The position numbers and the translations under genes were made by a program. Source: Actinostola sp. cb2023 (Eukaryota > Cnidaria > Anthozoa > Actiniaria > Actinostolidae). Taken from it: a DNA stretch of 64,000 bases. The stretch is from positions 1 to 64,000 of the forward strand of contig JAUJYZ010001247.1 of the NCBI GenBank assembly GCA_033675265.1, in the 5' to 3' direction. Below, one piece after another: positions 44,595 to 56,401 of this stretch; the stretch's first letter is position 1, and every line of letters starts with the position of its first letter. The notes beneath the pieces were generated by a model that saw nothing but the letters and a program-made list of their open reading frames with translations, was not told the origin of the DNA and searched no databases.

Positions 44595-45660
44595 GTGAGT
44601 GACGTCATAACTTGTCACGTCAAAGCGAGGCATGCTCTAAACGACTCAAGCAACAATCAACAAAACATGAAGGATATGCGGAGAGTGATAGGTTTTGGTT
44701 TACGAAAACTTGGTTTCAAAAAAATAAGAGAAAATCAAAGACAAGTTGTAGAGAGTTATGTGAGCGGACGAGATGTGTTGATGGTTGCACCGACTGGGTC
44801 AGGAAAGAGCCTTACCTTCCACATTGCTCCATTTGTTCTCGACCACTGGAAAAATGGCAAATGAGATGTTATCGATAGTTTGCCTTGTAATCGCTCCTTT
44901 AGTATCCCTAATTATGAAATATCAAGTCTCGATTCTTCAAAAAAATGAAATTCAAGCAGTTATGGTTGGCTCCATAATCACAAAAGAGGAAGATAAAGAA
45001 GCAAAAGAGGGGAACTATAAGCTTGTGTTTACAAGTCCCGAAGCTTTATTCGGCAGTCATCGTGATACGCTTGTCACACTTAAAAACAAGATGGATGCAG
45101 TATTTATCGATGGAAGTCATTGTGTTGTCAAATGGTAAGAACCTTTGACCCTGATAATAAGTGTGCAATGCATAATTCTCAAGCGTATGATTATTTCAGA
45201 TTTCAAAATTGAATATTATTTCTTGTGATGTAGGGGCCATGGTAATGGAGTGGACGATGCCTTTCGAAAGTATTATTCCCGCCTTGCCGAGCTACGATCG
45301 ATCTTAAAAAGGAGTACTCCATTCGTAGCATTGACAGCAACAGCGACAGATGCAGTCAGAAAGAGTATCATTAAAGATCTGGCAATGAAGGACTGTGTCC
45401 ATCTGCTAACTGTGCCTAATAAAACAAACATTAGGTTCTCTGTCTCAGAAGTTGACCCAGATGATATTTTGGCTTCATTCAAGTGGCTTATTGATGAGGT
45501 AAAAGCCAAACAGATAAATACACAGAAAGTATTGGTATTCTGTAGGAAAAAGGGCTCGTGCAAAGGAACTATATGAAACTTTCCATGAAGCTCTTGGAGC
45601 AAAGAGCTATTTCCTACCTACATGTTCTGAACCGATGGATGACAGGACTAGGCTCTTTGC
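44595..45660 (+). pseudogene. RecQ-like helicase fragment, broken
   Basis: Motif I is VLMVAPTGSGKS (~44780), preceded by the RecQ-type LRKLGFKKIRENQRQVVESY. Motif Ia-like APLVSLIMKYQ follows in another frame near 44900. The box expected as DE-H reads DGSH (~45105). After a GT...AG intron (45137-45234) the match continues with AFRKYYSRLAELRSILKR, motif III ALTATATD and VLVFCRKKG. RecQ enzymes unwind DNA 3-prime to 5-prime using ATP. At least two frame breaks and the DGSH change argue against activity. The C-terminal RecQ part is absent; a satellite follows. Related helicases are often spread by transposons in cnidarians, so it may have been cargo (inference). Confidence 0.75.
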
Positions 45661-45685
45661 TATGTACCACAAGAACCCTTACCAA

Positions 45686-46040
45686 AATTAGGTACATTAA
45701 AGTATACCCCAAATGTATCTAAGGTATACCCTAAATGTACCTTTTTAAGAATAGGTAGGTTTAGGGTAATCTCCAAACATACCCTATATTCAGTTCAACA
45801 ATGTACCTCAAATGTACCCGACATACCCCAAATGTACCCGGTGTTAGAAATTAATACCTCAACTGTACCTCTTGCATTTTTATTCAGTTCAACAATGTAC
45901 CTCAAATGTACCCGACATACCCCAAATGTACCTGCATGGTGTTATAAATATATATCCCAACTGTACCTCTTGCATTTTTGTTCAGTTCAACATGGCCTTT
46001 TCATAAGATCAATAATGTACCTCAAATGTACCCAAATTAG
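45686..46040 (+). repeat. Short satellite of ATGTACCyCAAATGTACCC units
   Basis: Repeated ACCCCAAATGTACC-like words and a longer period (about 107 bp) beginning TTCAGTTCAACAATGTACCT recur at least three times. Non-coding. Confidence 0.8.
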
Positions 46041-46795
46041 TTAAAAAAATTATTGTACTACGTCGGCTCGTCAAAATACGGCACGACTCGTAAGAATATC
46101 CAGTCGTATTACACAACTTCCCGTGTAATAAATTATTGTTTAATATACGACCAAAAAATTACCAAAAAACAACGTCCTTTTTTCTTTCTTTGCTTATTTG
46201 TTAGCGTACAATGTTGTTTAGGTGTTTTGCTGGTTTGTGAAATGCGCGCGCTCTCACGCAATCGAGCTCGCGCTCAATATATTTTATTTTCTACACAGAT
46301 ATCATTAAAAACTTGTGTGTTTCCCTATTTAGTCGGGCTTCCTGTGGAAGACCGACTCTAAAAATGAGACCCGTTATTTGTCGTTGACCTCAAATCGCAA
46401 ACTGGGTTCTACAGCGCATGTGCCCTGTGCCGGCAGCTCAGATAATTACCAAAGGCTCTGATCAACACGGGACATTCTTCACAAACAAATATTGCTCAAA
46501 AGAACTCAAATATTGCTCAAATAACTTCACATGTTGACTTAAATGATGAAATAATGGGGATCAAAGCAAAATGCGAGAAGTTTAAGAGAAATATGCTATC
46601 AGTATCGCACATGAGTATCGCACAACCATGACACAATATTGAAATTTAAACGAAGTCATTGTAAGCTTATAACACTGATAATTCTTTATTTTGCTGAGTT
46701 TTGAAATCGGTTCAGTTGTAAGTAAATCACGGATTTGAATGCCCAGAATGCAGGAAATATTGTTCATGACCCGGGGTTCATGATTGTTCGAGTCA
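46041..46795. other. No recognised gene
   Basis: The open frames here (for example 46053-46361) show no family motif. Nothing else stood out. Confidence 0.4.
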
Positions 46796-48613
46796 CAGGC
46801 CCGTAGCCAGGATTTTTTGTGGGGACGTGCTCCCCAGGCCAAAGTGGACCAAACTATCAAAATGCACTTAGGAAAGCAGCAATTCATAGAGGGTCCTGAA
46901 GGGAGCCTACAAATCCCATTTCCCAGTCGATTAAAAAAAAAAATCCCAGTCCCATTGACATGAATTCAAGAAAATACCAGTATCGTGGACTCGCTTCTAG
47001 CGACCACCCTATTAGATAATTCATCTAACAATTTCCTGATCTCATACTTTATGGCAATTGTAAATGATTATTTCACTATGTTTGCATTTCTAAGTGTGCT
47101 TTTTGAAGAATTTCCTTGCTTTGAAACGTATTAAAAACCGTTCTCTTGGTTGCTCTATTTGACCTGAATTTTGTGGAATAATAAATGGTTGCAAAAAAAA
47201 TAATCAATTTCCGCTCTTTTATATGATTCTTCCCGAGCGTGTTGTGGTTGTATGTGCAGCTTCATCCTCGTCTCCTATCACAGCAAGGATAATATCGTTG
47301 CAGGGCCGTAGGGAATGGAAAATAAGTGGTCGCTAAATTTTTGAAATCTAGAGCCGGCTCGGAAATGCTATTTCCAGCGTTCTCCAAGAGCTATTTGTGA
47401 TTTACGCGTATTGCTAATTACTTCCTACACTGTCTCGGCAAACCAATGCATATTGAAAAATGTATAAGGCTTATAATAATATGCTGTTTTGCAATACGCT
47501 TTCCCATTCCCAAAGTGGTTTTGAAATTCCCAGTCCCATTAGCAAAATCCCAGTCCCAGTGGTACAATCCATTTTCCCAGTGTAAAAAAATGGCCATTCC
47601 CAGTCAGTCCCATTTAATCACAGACAACCCAAGCTCAATACGTTTGTAAGGGAATGTATGGGGATTTAAAATATGCCGTATTTTATTTGGAAATATTTAA
47701 TAAAAATGTGTCAACTTTACCTGTGTTGTATCATTCTGTTGATTTTTGACTCTTGTGTGCAGTTTGGGGGGAATTTTAATATATATTTATTTAACAGAAT
47801 GACACAACAGGTAAAGTTGACAAACTTTTATTAATTATTTCCAAATAAAATACGGCATATTTTAAGTAATCATCCATGCAAGAACTAGGCAAGCTTTCAT
47901 TGTTCTACGGCAATAGCTCTGTCGCACATAGAATATTTCTAATTTCAAGGATACAGAAAGAGAGGATGACATATAATAATATTTAAATGTAAAAATAAAG
48001 TTAATCAATGATTTCGGGTAATTTATTGGAAATGTTTGATATCCAACCAATCAGAACAGACCAAGACAATAGCAAATAATATTGCTTATTTTACAAGGTT
48101 TCCCACATACAATTTGTTTTAAAATTGGCATGTGATGCCAATGGATAACAGACAAACTTGACATCTAAACAAATCGGAGTATATATATCTGATACCTAAC
48201 CTTTTTGCCAATTTTCATGTTTAAGCCAATGGGATCACTAGTTTTAACAATAGAAAATTTAAGCATTCCATCGTGCATTGCCGTTCAGTTGCCTAGTTCT
48301 TACGTGGACCATTGCTTAAATCCCCATACATTCCCTTACAAACGTATTGGGTTGCCTGTGATCCAGCCTCCGTGGGTGTTTGGTGGCAAATAGATTTACC
48401 ACCTCTTCTAAGTCAAATTCAAAGTTATAATGGATGTGCATGGACAAGTTTGGCGCGCGGTTCGTTCACGGTGGAAAGAGAGTGCAGTCGGTTTTAGTTT
48501 GCCAGTGAATAGTGGACCTTTCCACAAAAAAATGTGGACCTTTGGGGTCTGTGGGGGGGGGGGGGGGGGGGGGGTGCGAACGCACCCCGTGCACCCCCCT
48601 GGCTACGGGCCTG
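46796..48613. mobile_element. 1.8-kb non-autonomous element with CAGGCCCGTAGCCAGG termini
   Basis: The left end CAGGCCCGTAGCCAGGATTT and the right end ...CCTGGCTACGGGCCTG are flanked by GAGTCA (46790-46795 and 48614-48619). No transposase is seen inside. It contains a foldback (about 47617-47669 against 48312-48365) that is itself interrupted by a TTAA MITE, and a G run at about 48548-48572. The termini look hAT-like, but a 6-bp duplication is short for hAT (8 bp). Confidence 0.75.
47670..47861. mobile_element. TTAA-flanked 192-bp MITE
   Basis: The termini AATATGCCGTATTTTATTTG and its inverse are flanked by TTAA at 47666-47669 and 47862-47865. The uninterrupted target survives, inverted, at about 48305-48345, so the insertion is directly demonstrated. 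A second inverted pair (CTTTACCTGTGTTGTATCAT) lies inside. Confidence 0.9.
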
Positions 48614-48619
48614 GAGTCA

Positions 48620-50130
48620 CCATGCATGTGGATCACGCTGCGATGTCTAGTTTATATATATTTGTATTTGGTATGGATACATTATGGCACCAAATAAACT
48701 ATTGTCGTTGTCATTTCTATGATTCGCTGCAAACATTGTCAGTTGGAGGAAGGTTACTAGTATGTCGTCTTGTTTTCAAAATAACCACAATAATTCATAG
48801 AGATATGGATTCATCATTCCAGTCTGTACTAGTACTGCAAAGGGTTTACAGATATTTAGAACTTAGAACGAAGTCAGCGGACAGCGGTTGATATTTGCGT
48901 GACATTTCCGGGTTTTTTACAATACGAACAAGACACTTCTTTCTTGTCGTTTTAAATGTTTGAATGACAATATTTCAGCACATAATAGTACTCAGGATAC
49001 TCCATGAGTATTACTTTGTCTATGCCAAAGAGCTTGAACCATATATGCAGCTCTGTGGACGGATTTTCCTGCTTCGATTGGAGTGAACGTCAATAATATT
49101 ACAGGTCGTTCGATAGTTGTGCAGTCTGTGCGAGCAGGATAACCAAACGCTCTCTTGATCTGGACGTTTCAAAGTTGATAATATAAGAGCTATTTCGTGC
49201 TGGTTAGTTCCTGTACCATGTATGGCCAAGAATGTGGAACAACCAGGGTAAAATCACCTCGATTAGACCGACATTGTGAAAACTGCCCAAATTCGCAAGG
49301 TAGGCCTTTTATTAATTTTTATTTTTCAGACTTCGCATTTTCAAACTTTCAACAATTGGATTGGATGTGTTTACGAGATAATAAGAATTGCCTTGATAGT
49401 TATATTTAGTAAATGAATTGAGCTTTTGAGGGAAATAATCGAGCTACAAAAAGACTAATTGTTCATATTTTGACTATTTCCCTCAAATAGTACGAACTCC
49501 CACAGTAAAACTATAATCCACCCCGCGGAGTTTTTTCTAGAATTTGAAACATCAATGTCTATAGAAGTTAGGATAAAAGTGCAATGTCTTAGAAGTGTGT
49601 ACTTTCGGAGATATCAGCTTAATAGTTTGGCCTGTTTTTCATGTCTACCAAAATGACCGACATGGCCCCTCGTTAAGAGTGACTGACCGTTACCGTCGAT
49701 AATATTATTTCAACCTCCATTTTTTCGAATCGTTCATATTTACCCCAAAGGTACCCTTTGATAAACTATTTTCAAAAATCATAATGAAACCGTGCTGCGA
49801 TTTTTAATTTTTCAGAAAATCGTAAAAACGTCAATTTGCATTAAACGTGTGATTTTTCGCTTCATTAAATGTCTCAAATATGCACAGAATGAAAGCATTG
49901 CAAATGTCTTCAAACAACTCCGATTTAAGTGAAACGGCTCACAACATCTAAATAACTCTTCTTGTATAGTATGTACTGTTTAAAATGTTCAAATCTGTTC
50001 AAAGTCTGATTTTCCGAGTCATTTCAATTACACCTCTGAAGAGCTCCAAAACTATTGGCTTAATATACGTCATGTTTAACAGTATAAAAATGTTTCGGGT
50101 ACCACATATTTTTATAGTTTTATTTCACAG
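48620..50130. other. No recognised gene
   Basis: Several short frames but no recognisable domain. AT-rich sequence around 49700-50050 resembles intron or TIR-type sequence, but I found no partner repeat. Confidence 0.4.
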
Positions 50131-50627
50131 CTACAGAGTGACATCATTAAACATTCACCATGAGCAATGGCATGGTCGAACTCGAATTGCTTCCTATGAA
50201 CAAAATCCATAATCTAATGCGTGACTTCCGCTCAGATGGAGCTAATTTATTCATGACTCGGAGATCAACATACTTCAGTCGGCTTGAAAAAATTCCAAAA
50301 CCAGTTCAGATCCTGGATATTTCAAACATTGTTCCTCGACAAAGCAGCAAAGTTCAGCTAATGGAGCATTTCCACGTACTGTCTGCCTGCCAACTCAGGA
50401 AAGGCATGAATGAAATACAAGTTGAGGCGACTATCTTGGAAGCCTATGAAGGAAAAATCCCCCCTCGTGTGGACATTGAAATTTTAATGTCATTACACAA
50501 TAAACTACTGAAACCAACCCTGGCTCCAGGACAGGATGGTATCAACGGTATCATTCTGCATAGGTTATTTAAAAACAAACCAGTTTATGTCAGGCCAAGT
50601 GTTCAAATACTTTCAAGTTTGTCAGAG
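50131..50627 (+). CDS. Exon of an unrecognised gene
   Basis: After a splice-acceptor-like TTATTTCACAG, ATG 50160 opens a 156-codon frame to a donor GAG|GTAAGA at 50627. The peptide (MSNGMVELELLPMNKIHNLM ... LLKPTLAPGQDGINGIILHR) is balanced in composition and has no stops, so a real exon is likely. I do not recognise a family. A MITE follows in the presumed intron and no next exon was found before the recombinase at 51488. Confidence 0.4.
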
Positions 50628-50683
50628 GTAAGATTAAACTCACTTATTTTGGACATCAATATTGATATTTTACTTAAAAATCT

Positions 50684-51197
50684 GCACCTATCAATGTTAT
50701 GCCCCAGGGTATAAGGGGCGGGCTGATTTGACAATTTCAGAAATTTTGAATCAATTTCCCCTCCCTTGGGCATCACTTGAGCATCAAATTCCCACCCCGG
50801 GGGTACCTGTTGAGAAAATTCTACATATTTTAGGAAGCATTTACAAGGTTCTCATTGCAATTGAAGGGCTCCATGCAAGATCAACATAAGTGATCTCTGA
50901 TCAAAATCTAAATTCTCCTCAAGATTCTTTGAATTTCAAAGGAGAATTTGGTATTTGATCAGAAGTCACTTACTCCGTTCTTGCAGGGACCGCTTCAATT
51001 TATTAAAAACTCCCTCTCACCAGTTCACAACGTGGCTATACAAAACATGGACTTTTGGGTATTTTCCAAGATGGCGGATCACTTGTTTCCAGGCTCTTTC
51101 CGTATTTATGTCAAATTATCTCCCCTGACAGCCTAAGATGTCAAACACCCATGGGTAGCCCATCCCCTATACCCTGGGGCATAACATTAATAGGTGC
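50684..51197. mobile_element. Foldback MITE, ~0.5 kb
   Basis: GCACCTATCAATGTTATGCC and the near inverse form the ends, including CCCAGGGTATA in both arms. A second inverted pair (around 50890 and 50955, GATCAGA / TCTGATC with AAATTCTCCT) lies in the middle. No clear target duplication. Confidence 0.75.
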
Positions 51198-51239
51198 ATA
51201 AATAATTGTCACAATGAAAAATGATGATGATCTTTTTAT

Positions 51240-51400
51240 GAAAAGACTATATTATATAATAATAGTATTTATTACACATTAAGCATTGATATCAGTGTGA
51301 TAAAGCCGTAAATAAAATTGATATCCGGTGAAGTGATATCATATCAATCACTAGTGAAATGATATGATATCACTTCACGGGTTAGACATTATCCAATCAA
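51240..51400. repeat. Palindromic AT-rich repeat upstream of YR1
   Basis: GAAGTGATATCATATCA and TGATATGATATCACTTC form a near-perfect palindrome followed by CACGGGTTAGAC. Related to the foldbacks at 20041 and 55955. Confidence 0.6.
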
Positions 51401-51487
51401 ATTGTTTTCGTGTATTATCTTAGCCAATCATTTTCCTTGAATTTTATGCGAGCCAACATTCAACTGGCTTTCTTTTTGAACAACAAC

Positions 51488-53050
51488 ATGGCGGAAAGTA
51501 GATTTGTAAGCTTCTCAGAGGAGGAAATTGCTAGTTTTTTGGACAGCAATGAGAACAGAAACACAGCAAGAAAAACAAAGAATGACTTAGAGCTATTCAA
51601 GGCATTCTTAAAAGAGAAAGAATATGATTTAGAACCAGAAGAAAACCCACCAGAAACATTGGACAATCTTCTAAAATTGTTCGTACTCGGCGTGCGAAAG
51701 CAAGATGGCAGCGACTACGAGCCGTCGTCTCTTCGCTGTATTATCTCCAGCATTGAAAGACATCTAAGGAAGAATAACTATATTTACTCCATCATAAAGT
51801 CAGTAGAGTTCGCAGGTACAAGGGAAGTGCTTAAGTCCAAACAAAAATCCCTCAAATCTTGTGGGAAGGGCGACAAACCCAATGCTGCTCGATCACTCAC
51901 GACGTCTGAGATCAATGAATTATACGACAAGAATCAGTTGGGAATAGACAACCCAAATGCTATGTTAAACACTTTGTGGTTTAACAACACTCTCCATTTT
52001 GGAATGAGAGGGGGGAAAGAGCATCGCGACCTTTGTTGGGGAGACATTGAATTAAAACGAGATGAATCAGCTGGTGAGTACCTTGAGTACACAGAAAGAC
52101 AGACGAAGACGAGAACAGGTGAAAACCCTCGCGATATCCGTCCAATAAAGCCTAGGATGTACGAAAGCCAAAATAAAGAAAGATGTCCTGTTGAGGTTTA
52201 TAAAAGATTCGTTCAAAAAAGACCATCCCAGTGTAATACGGCCAACTCACCTTTTTATTTGGCTGTAAACAACGTCAAAGAAAGAAGAGATCAAGCTTGG
52301 TTCAAAAACTCACCGGTTGGTATTAACAAACTCTATTCAATAATGAAAACGATGGCTTTCAATGCAAACCTTTCAAACACAGATATCCTAACAAACCATT
52401 CTGCCAGAAAGACTATGATTCAGACGATGAACGATGCTGACATACCTCCGACACACATTATGCAAATATCTGGACATAAAAATGTAGAAAGCGTAAATAA
52501 TTACTCTAGCCTGAATTCAAGACAACTACAACAGATAAGTGCCACAATCAGTGATAACATTGTAAACTATGAACCTCAGCCCAGAGAATCAAGCTGTGTT
52601 TTTTTGCCTCAAACACATTCCAAGCCAGAAAGACTATGATTCAGACGATGAACAATGCTGACATACCTCCGACACACATTATGCAAATATCTGGACATAA
52701 AAATGTACAAAGCGTAAATAATTACTCTAGCCTGAATTCAAGACAACTACAACAGATAAGTGCCACAATCAGTGATAACATTGTAAACTATGAACCTCAG
52801 CCCAGAGAATCAAGCTGTGTTTTTTTGCCTCAAACACATTCCAATACACTAGTGCCATCACGCTCCGCTAATACACCATCGGCTGAAAATAAGTATTTCG
52901 TTAATAATATATAGTATGCCAAGTATTTTTTCAAATACAACAATTTCTGGTGGACATATTGAGGTCAACATAAACAACCACGTTCAAACAACCACAAAAA
53001 GGAAAAAGTATGTTATAGAATCTAGCAGTGAAAGTAGCCAAGAACAGTAA
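51488..53050 (+). pseudogene. Crypton-type tyrosine recombinase (YR1), broken by a tandem duplication
   Basis: Start ATG 51488 (MAESRFVSFSEEEIASFLDS); an ATG at 51410 is less likely since it adds a low-complexity leader. An N-terminal SAM-like helical core-binding region is followed by the catalytic domain: R in HFGMRGGKEHRDL, H-x-x-R in NHSARKTM, H in SGHKNVESV and Y in NNYSSL. Tyrosine recombinases cut via a 3-prime phosphotyrosine link and join circular or linear DNA; Cryptons use them to move. A 221-bp duplication (52403-52623 repeated from 52624) shifts the frame, ending the first frame at 52639. The family-type tail (SIFSNTTISGGHIEVNIN) is in a further frame at 52917-53050. Core residues survive; the tail does not. 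Confidence 0.85.
52403..52850 (+). repeat. 221-bp tandem duplication in YR1
   Basis: The unit starting GCCAGAAAGACTATGATTCA occurs at 52403 and 52624. The copies differ at only a few bases (for example ACGATG/ACAATG, GTAGAA/GTACAA). The period is not a multiple of three. Confidence 0.95.
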
Positions 53051-53700
53051 ATTACTTCTTACTTTTTTTAGCATGAAAACGAAAGCCAAATACGCACGAT
53101 AAGCTTAAGTCAAGAGGAATGTCTGAAGAAAATGTGTGTATTTTCTATGATTTTTTGCCGCTTTATGGCTATTGAATTGTACTTTATGTGCTATAGTCTA
53201 TTGAATATGATATTTGATATTTATATATTCGCTTATTTAAGATAAACATTTTAGACAAATGGCAAAAATGTTGCTATTGAGATTAATTTATTTAATTTAT
53301 TTAATAAACGCAAATCCCATGAACTGATGAAGTATTGTTGCTAGTATTACCTCAAATGTGTAATAAACAAATTATTACATGTTAAGAGCCTGATATTGCT
53401 TCACACAAGTGAATAATACTATTCGTGCTCTGATTCGCTACTTAATCTCGGAATATCCTTGACTATTCACCTCCGAGCAAACCAAGATGGTTTCACGAGC
53501 GTGTCTTTATCTTCTTGAAAATAAATGTTATATATTTGGTTGGCTATTCACTTGTGTGGTATACATGTATACTAAAACAATAATCCCCTCAGTGTCAGTG
53601 AGTAGTTGTAGATATTTATCTTGCTGATAGAAGACTCGTGGCTCAGTAAATTTACACCACTATTCACCTGCATTTTTGCATTGTTAACTAATCCTACTTT
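53051..53700. other. No recognised gene
   Basis: AT-rich 3-prime side of YR1 and the presumed left edge of the second HECT/integrase element. No TIR partner of the 58262 end was found here. Confidence 0.4.
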
Positions 53701-53703
53701 TTA

Positions 53704-55072
53704 GGAAGATGATGAAGAAGAATTACGTGAAGAGGATGACAAGGACAGGGAAAGTGATGACATGGATGGATCAGCTTTGATAAATTCTAACCTTTACACC
53801 CTAACTTTCCCCTTCTATTCTCATTACTTGTGAAAGAGAAAGGAAATTAATATTGGACTTGTGTGAATGAATATGTGCTATACAACTCAGAATGAATATA
53901 TGTATGTATACTAGTGCAAGTGTTCCCAAACTTGTTGTTCTTATGCATGGTAGTAAATCTAATTTTGTTCAAATAGGTAACAACAATGTTCAAGCCAACC
54001 AAACCAACCAGCCCATTCCATCTGTTCAAATCCCAGCACAAACCAACCAGCCCATTCCATCTGTTCAAATCCCACAAACAAACCAACTAGTCCATTCCAT
54101 CTGTTCAAATCCCAGCACAAACCAACCAGCCCATTCCATCTTCACCAATCCCAGTGCAACCCAACCAGAATGTGTTCCCATTGGACAGTGCTGTTCAGGC
54201 AGAATTAATTCCAGATGAAGATGATGTTTCATTTCGAAAATCAGTTGTCGTTTGCCGCTCAAATATTAGAAAGAACATTATATAAATATTTGCTGAACCT
54301 GACATACTGAGTTACCACACCCTTGATGTTGTTGTCTTGGATCAAAGAGGACAATCTGAGAAAGGAAATGGCAAAGGAGTGTTGTTGGACATTCTAACAG
54401 AGATTTGGCAAGAATTATTTATGGCGCTAGCAGTGGGAGCCAATGAGAGAATCCCATATATACGACATGACCTACAGAAAGTGAGACAATGGATGTGTGT
54501 CTTAGTGATGAATTCAACCCAACAATGAGGATACCCTAGACTTCCTTGGTTCTTTCAAGTGCTTTAGAGTGCCAGCTAAGGAAACAATTCACTCGATCAT
54601 ACATGAACTTGTTCATCAAGAACTAATACAGAAACCCAGATATATTCTAAATTGTTGAGCACCGATTATTGCATCTCTGAAATATGATGAAAGCTTCCAA
54701 ACTCTGTCGGGGATCACTCCATTGTATGAAAGGACACGACCATCTGCAAAGAAGGTGATCAAACTTTTCAAGGCAGAACCATCGAGTGATGCAGAACGAC
54801 AGAGCCTAGACCACCTCAAAAGGTTTGTGAAATATCTAGAGGGAAAATCTTTAGAGAGATTCCTACACATTTGCACAGGAAGTGATGTTCTCTCCTGTAA
54901 TAATATTGAAATTACTTTTTCTAACATTGATGGCTTCAAGAGGCGTCCAGTGGCTCATACATGTGAACCTATGCTAGAACTGCCATCATCATACGAAACC
55001 TACCCTGAACTAGTGGAAGAATTTTCAAATGTTATGAAAGAAGAGGCAGCCTGGTCATTTGACATGATATAG
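53704..55072 (+). pseudogene. HECT-type E3 gene of the second integrase element
   Basis: Pieces in order: acidic exon 53704-53830; a Gln/Pro/Asn-rich exon with 39-bp repeats (about 53970-54220); the HECT N-lobe-like frame (VVVLDQRGQSEKGNGKGVLL, VGANERIPYIRHDLQKVRQW, about 54330-54530); and the C-lobe (RFLHICTGSDVL and RRPVAHTCEPMLELPSSYET, 54722-55072). The HTC cysteine corresponds to the ubiquitin-accepting residue. Frame changes near 54240 and 54530 and a missing middle make it a pseudogene. It ends 1.3 kb before the convergent integrase, the same layout as in element A. The protein is a distant relative of the element A HECT, not a copy. Confidence 0.7.
53990..54150 (+). repeat. 39-bp coding tandem repeat
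   Basis: About four units of ACCAACCAGCCCATTCCATC plus TGTTCAAATCCCAGCACAA encode repeated TNQPIPSVQIPAQ within the HECT gene. One unit carries a deletion (CAAACAAACCAACTAGTCC) that shifts the frame. Confidence 0.9.
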
Positions 55073-56401
55073 ACTGACTTATATATTATGTTGATGTTTA
55101 ATGTTTAAATATATAGAATTTATTATACAAAGCTATTACAAGTGCAGTATAATAGTCAAATATTTACAAGACCTACTCTACAATGTAAATAGTCAAGTAT
55201 GAAATTTGTTGAATTGATTATTGATTATTATTTTGAAAGTAGATATGTATAAATGGAAAACAAATTGATACATATAAAAGATACAAACATATTTTATTCA
55301 TATATTCGTTGATGTTATAATAATAATGTATTATGGCCTTTATACCAAAAATACATTCATTGAGTTATTGATCTTGAAAAGTTTACAACTTCAAATTATC
55401 TAAAATTATCATAAAAGACACAAACTGATGTTTAATCATGTATTTCTTGTTTGTTAATTAGCCATTTTCAAAGAGTGCAGGGGACTGGGAACGAGTTTAT
55501 CAGAATTACAATGAATAGTGATTATGAAAGTACGTGTTTACAAGTTATCATATCAAAGTTCATGACATAAAACAGAATGTTGAAATTAGAATGTGTGTGA
55601 AGTTGAAAGTGATGTAGGTGAATTATGTCATAATTATAAGCTTTTGAAATTGTTTTAAAACTTTTACAAAACTTTACAATTAAGTTCACCAGCCTTTCCA
55701 ATCTAGCTAATTCTTTCAGAATATGCTGACTACTTTTACTAATTTCTTGAATTAGTTTTCTGACTTGGTACCAGTCCCTGGCTAGAATTAATAATGTCAA
55801 ATAGCTATCAAATTATGGATGATACATTTTTTTTACCAAAAATGTGTAAAGTATAATGAAGTGTACAGAAAATACATTTTGATCCCAAAATATAAATATG
55901 CATGTTCAAGTTATGTACATGTGAGACCATGACCTCTACTAATACTAGTTTAGGCTAATCTAGTGATTTCATTATACTTTATTTCATGTGTTAAATGAAA
56001 TCACTCTATCTAGTAGCTATAGAGGTTTATACACATGTAGATTTTAAATAAACAATAACAGAAAGTACAATAATAATAATAAACATGTTGATTGAATGTT
56101 TAGCCTACATGACCAGCCCTCTTAAGGAATGGGGAAGGGGAAAATGGAGGGGTGGGGTTTAATGGGAGAGGAAATGCAGTTAATTGTCTTGTTCTTGTCT
56201 CTTTTGTGATTATGAATTATTTTCTTCAATAATCTTTAAACTATAGAGTGACTACTTAACCCATTAAACACAATCTCAGACCTTTTGAACGAAAACAGCA
56301 ATAAATTAGAGAAATGATAGAAGCCCTGTGGCACTATCAAAAAGCACTGGGGGAATGAAAATGTAGTAATAATGGGACATAAACACAAAGAAGTCAGTAT
56401 C
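55073..56401. other. Spacer between convergent HECT and integrase genes
   Basis: No supported exon. Contains a palindrome at about 55955-56020 (AGTGATTTCATT / AATGAAATCACT) and a G/A-rich patch near 56140-56175. Confidence 0.5.

Noticed and set aside
48512..48891. Glycine-rich frames around the 48548 G run
   Set aside because: Glycines come from the homopolymer at the end of a non-autonomous element.
55522..55800. 92-codon minus-strand frame between HECT and integrase genes
   Set aside because: Helical and AT-driven, with no counterpart in element A; no motif seen.
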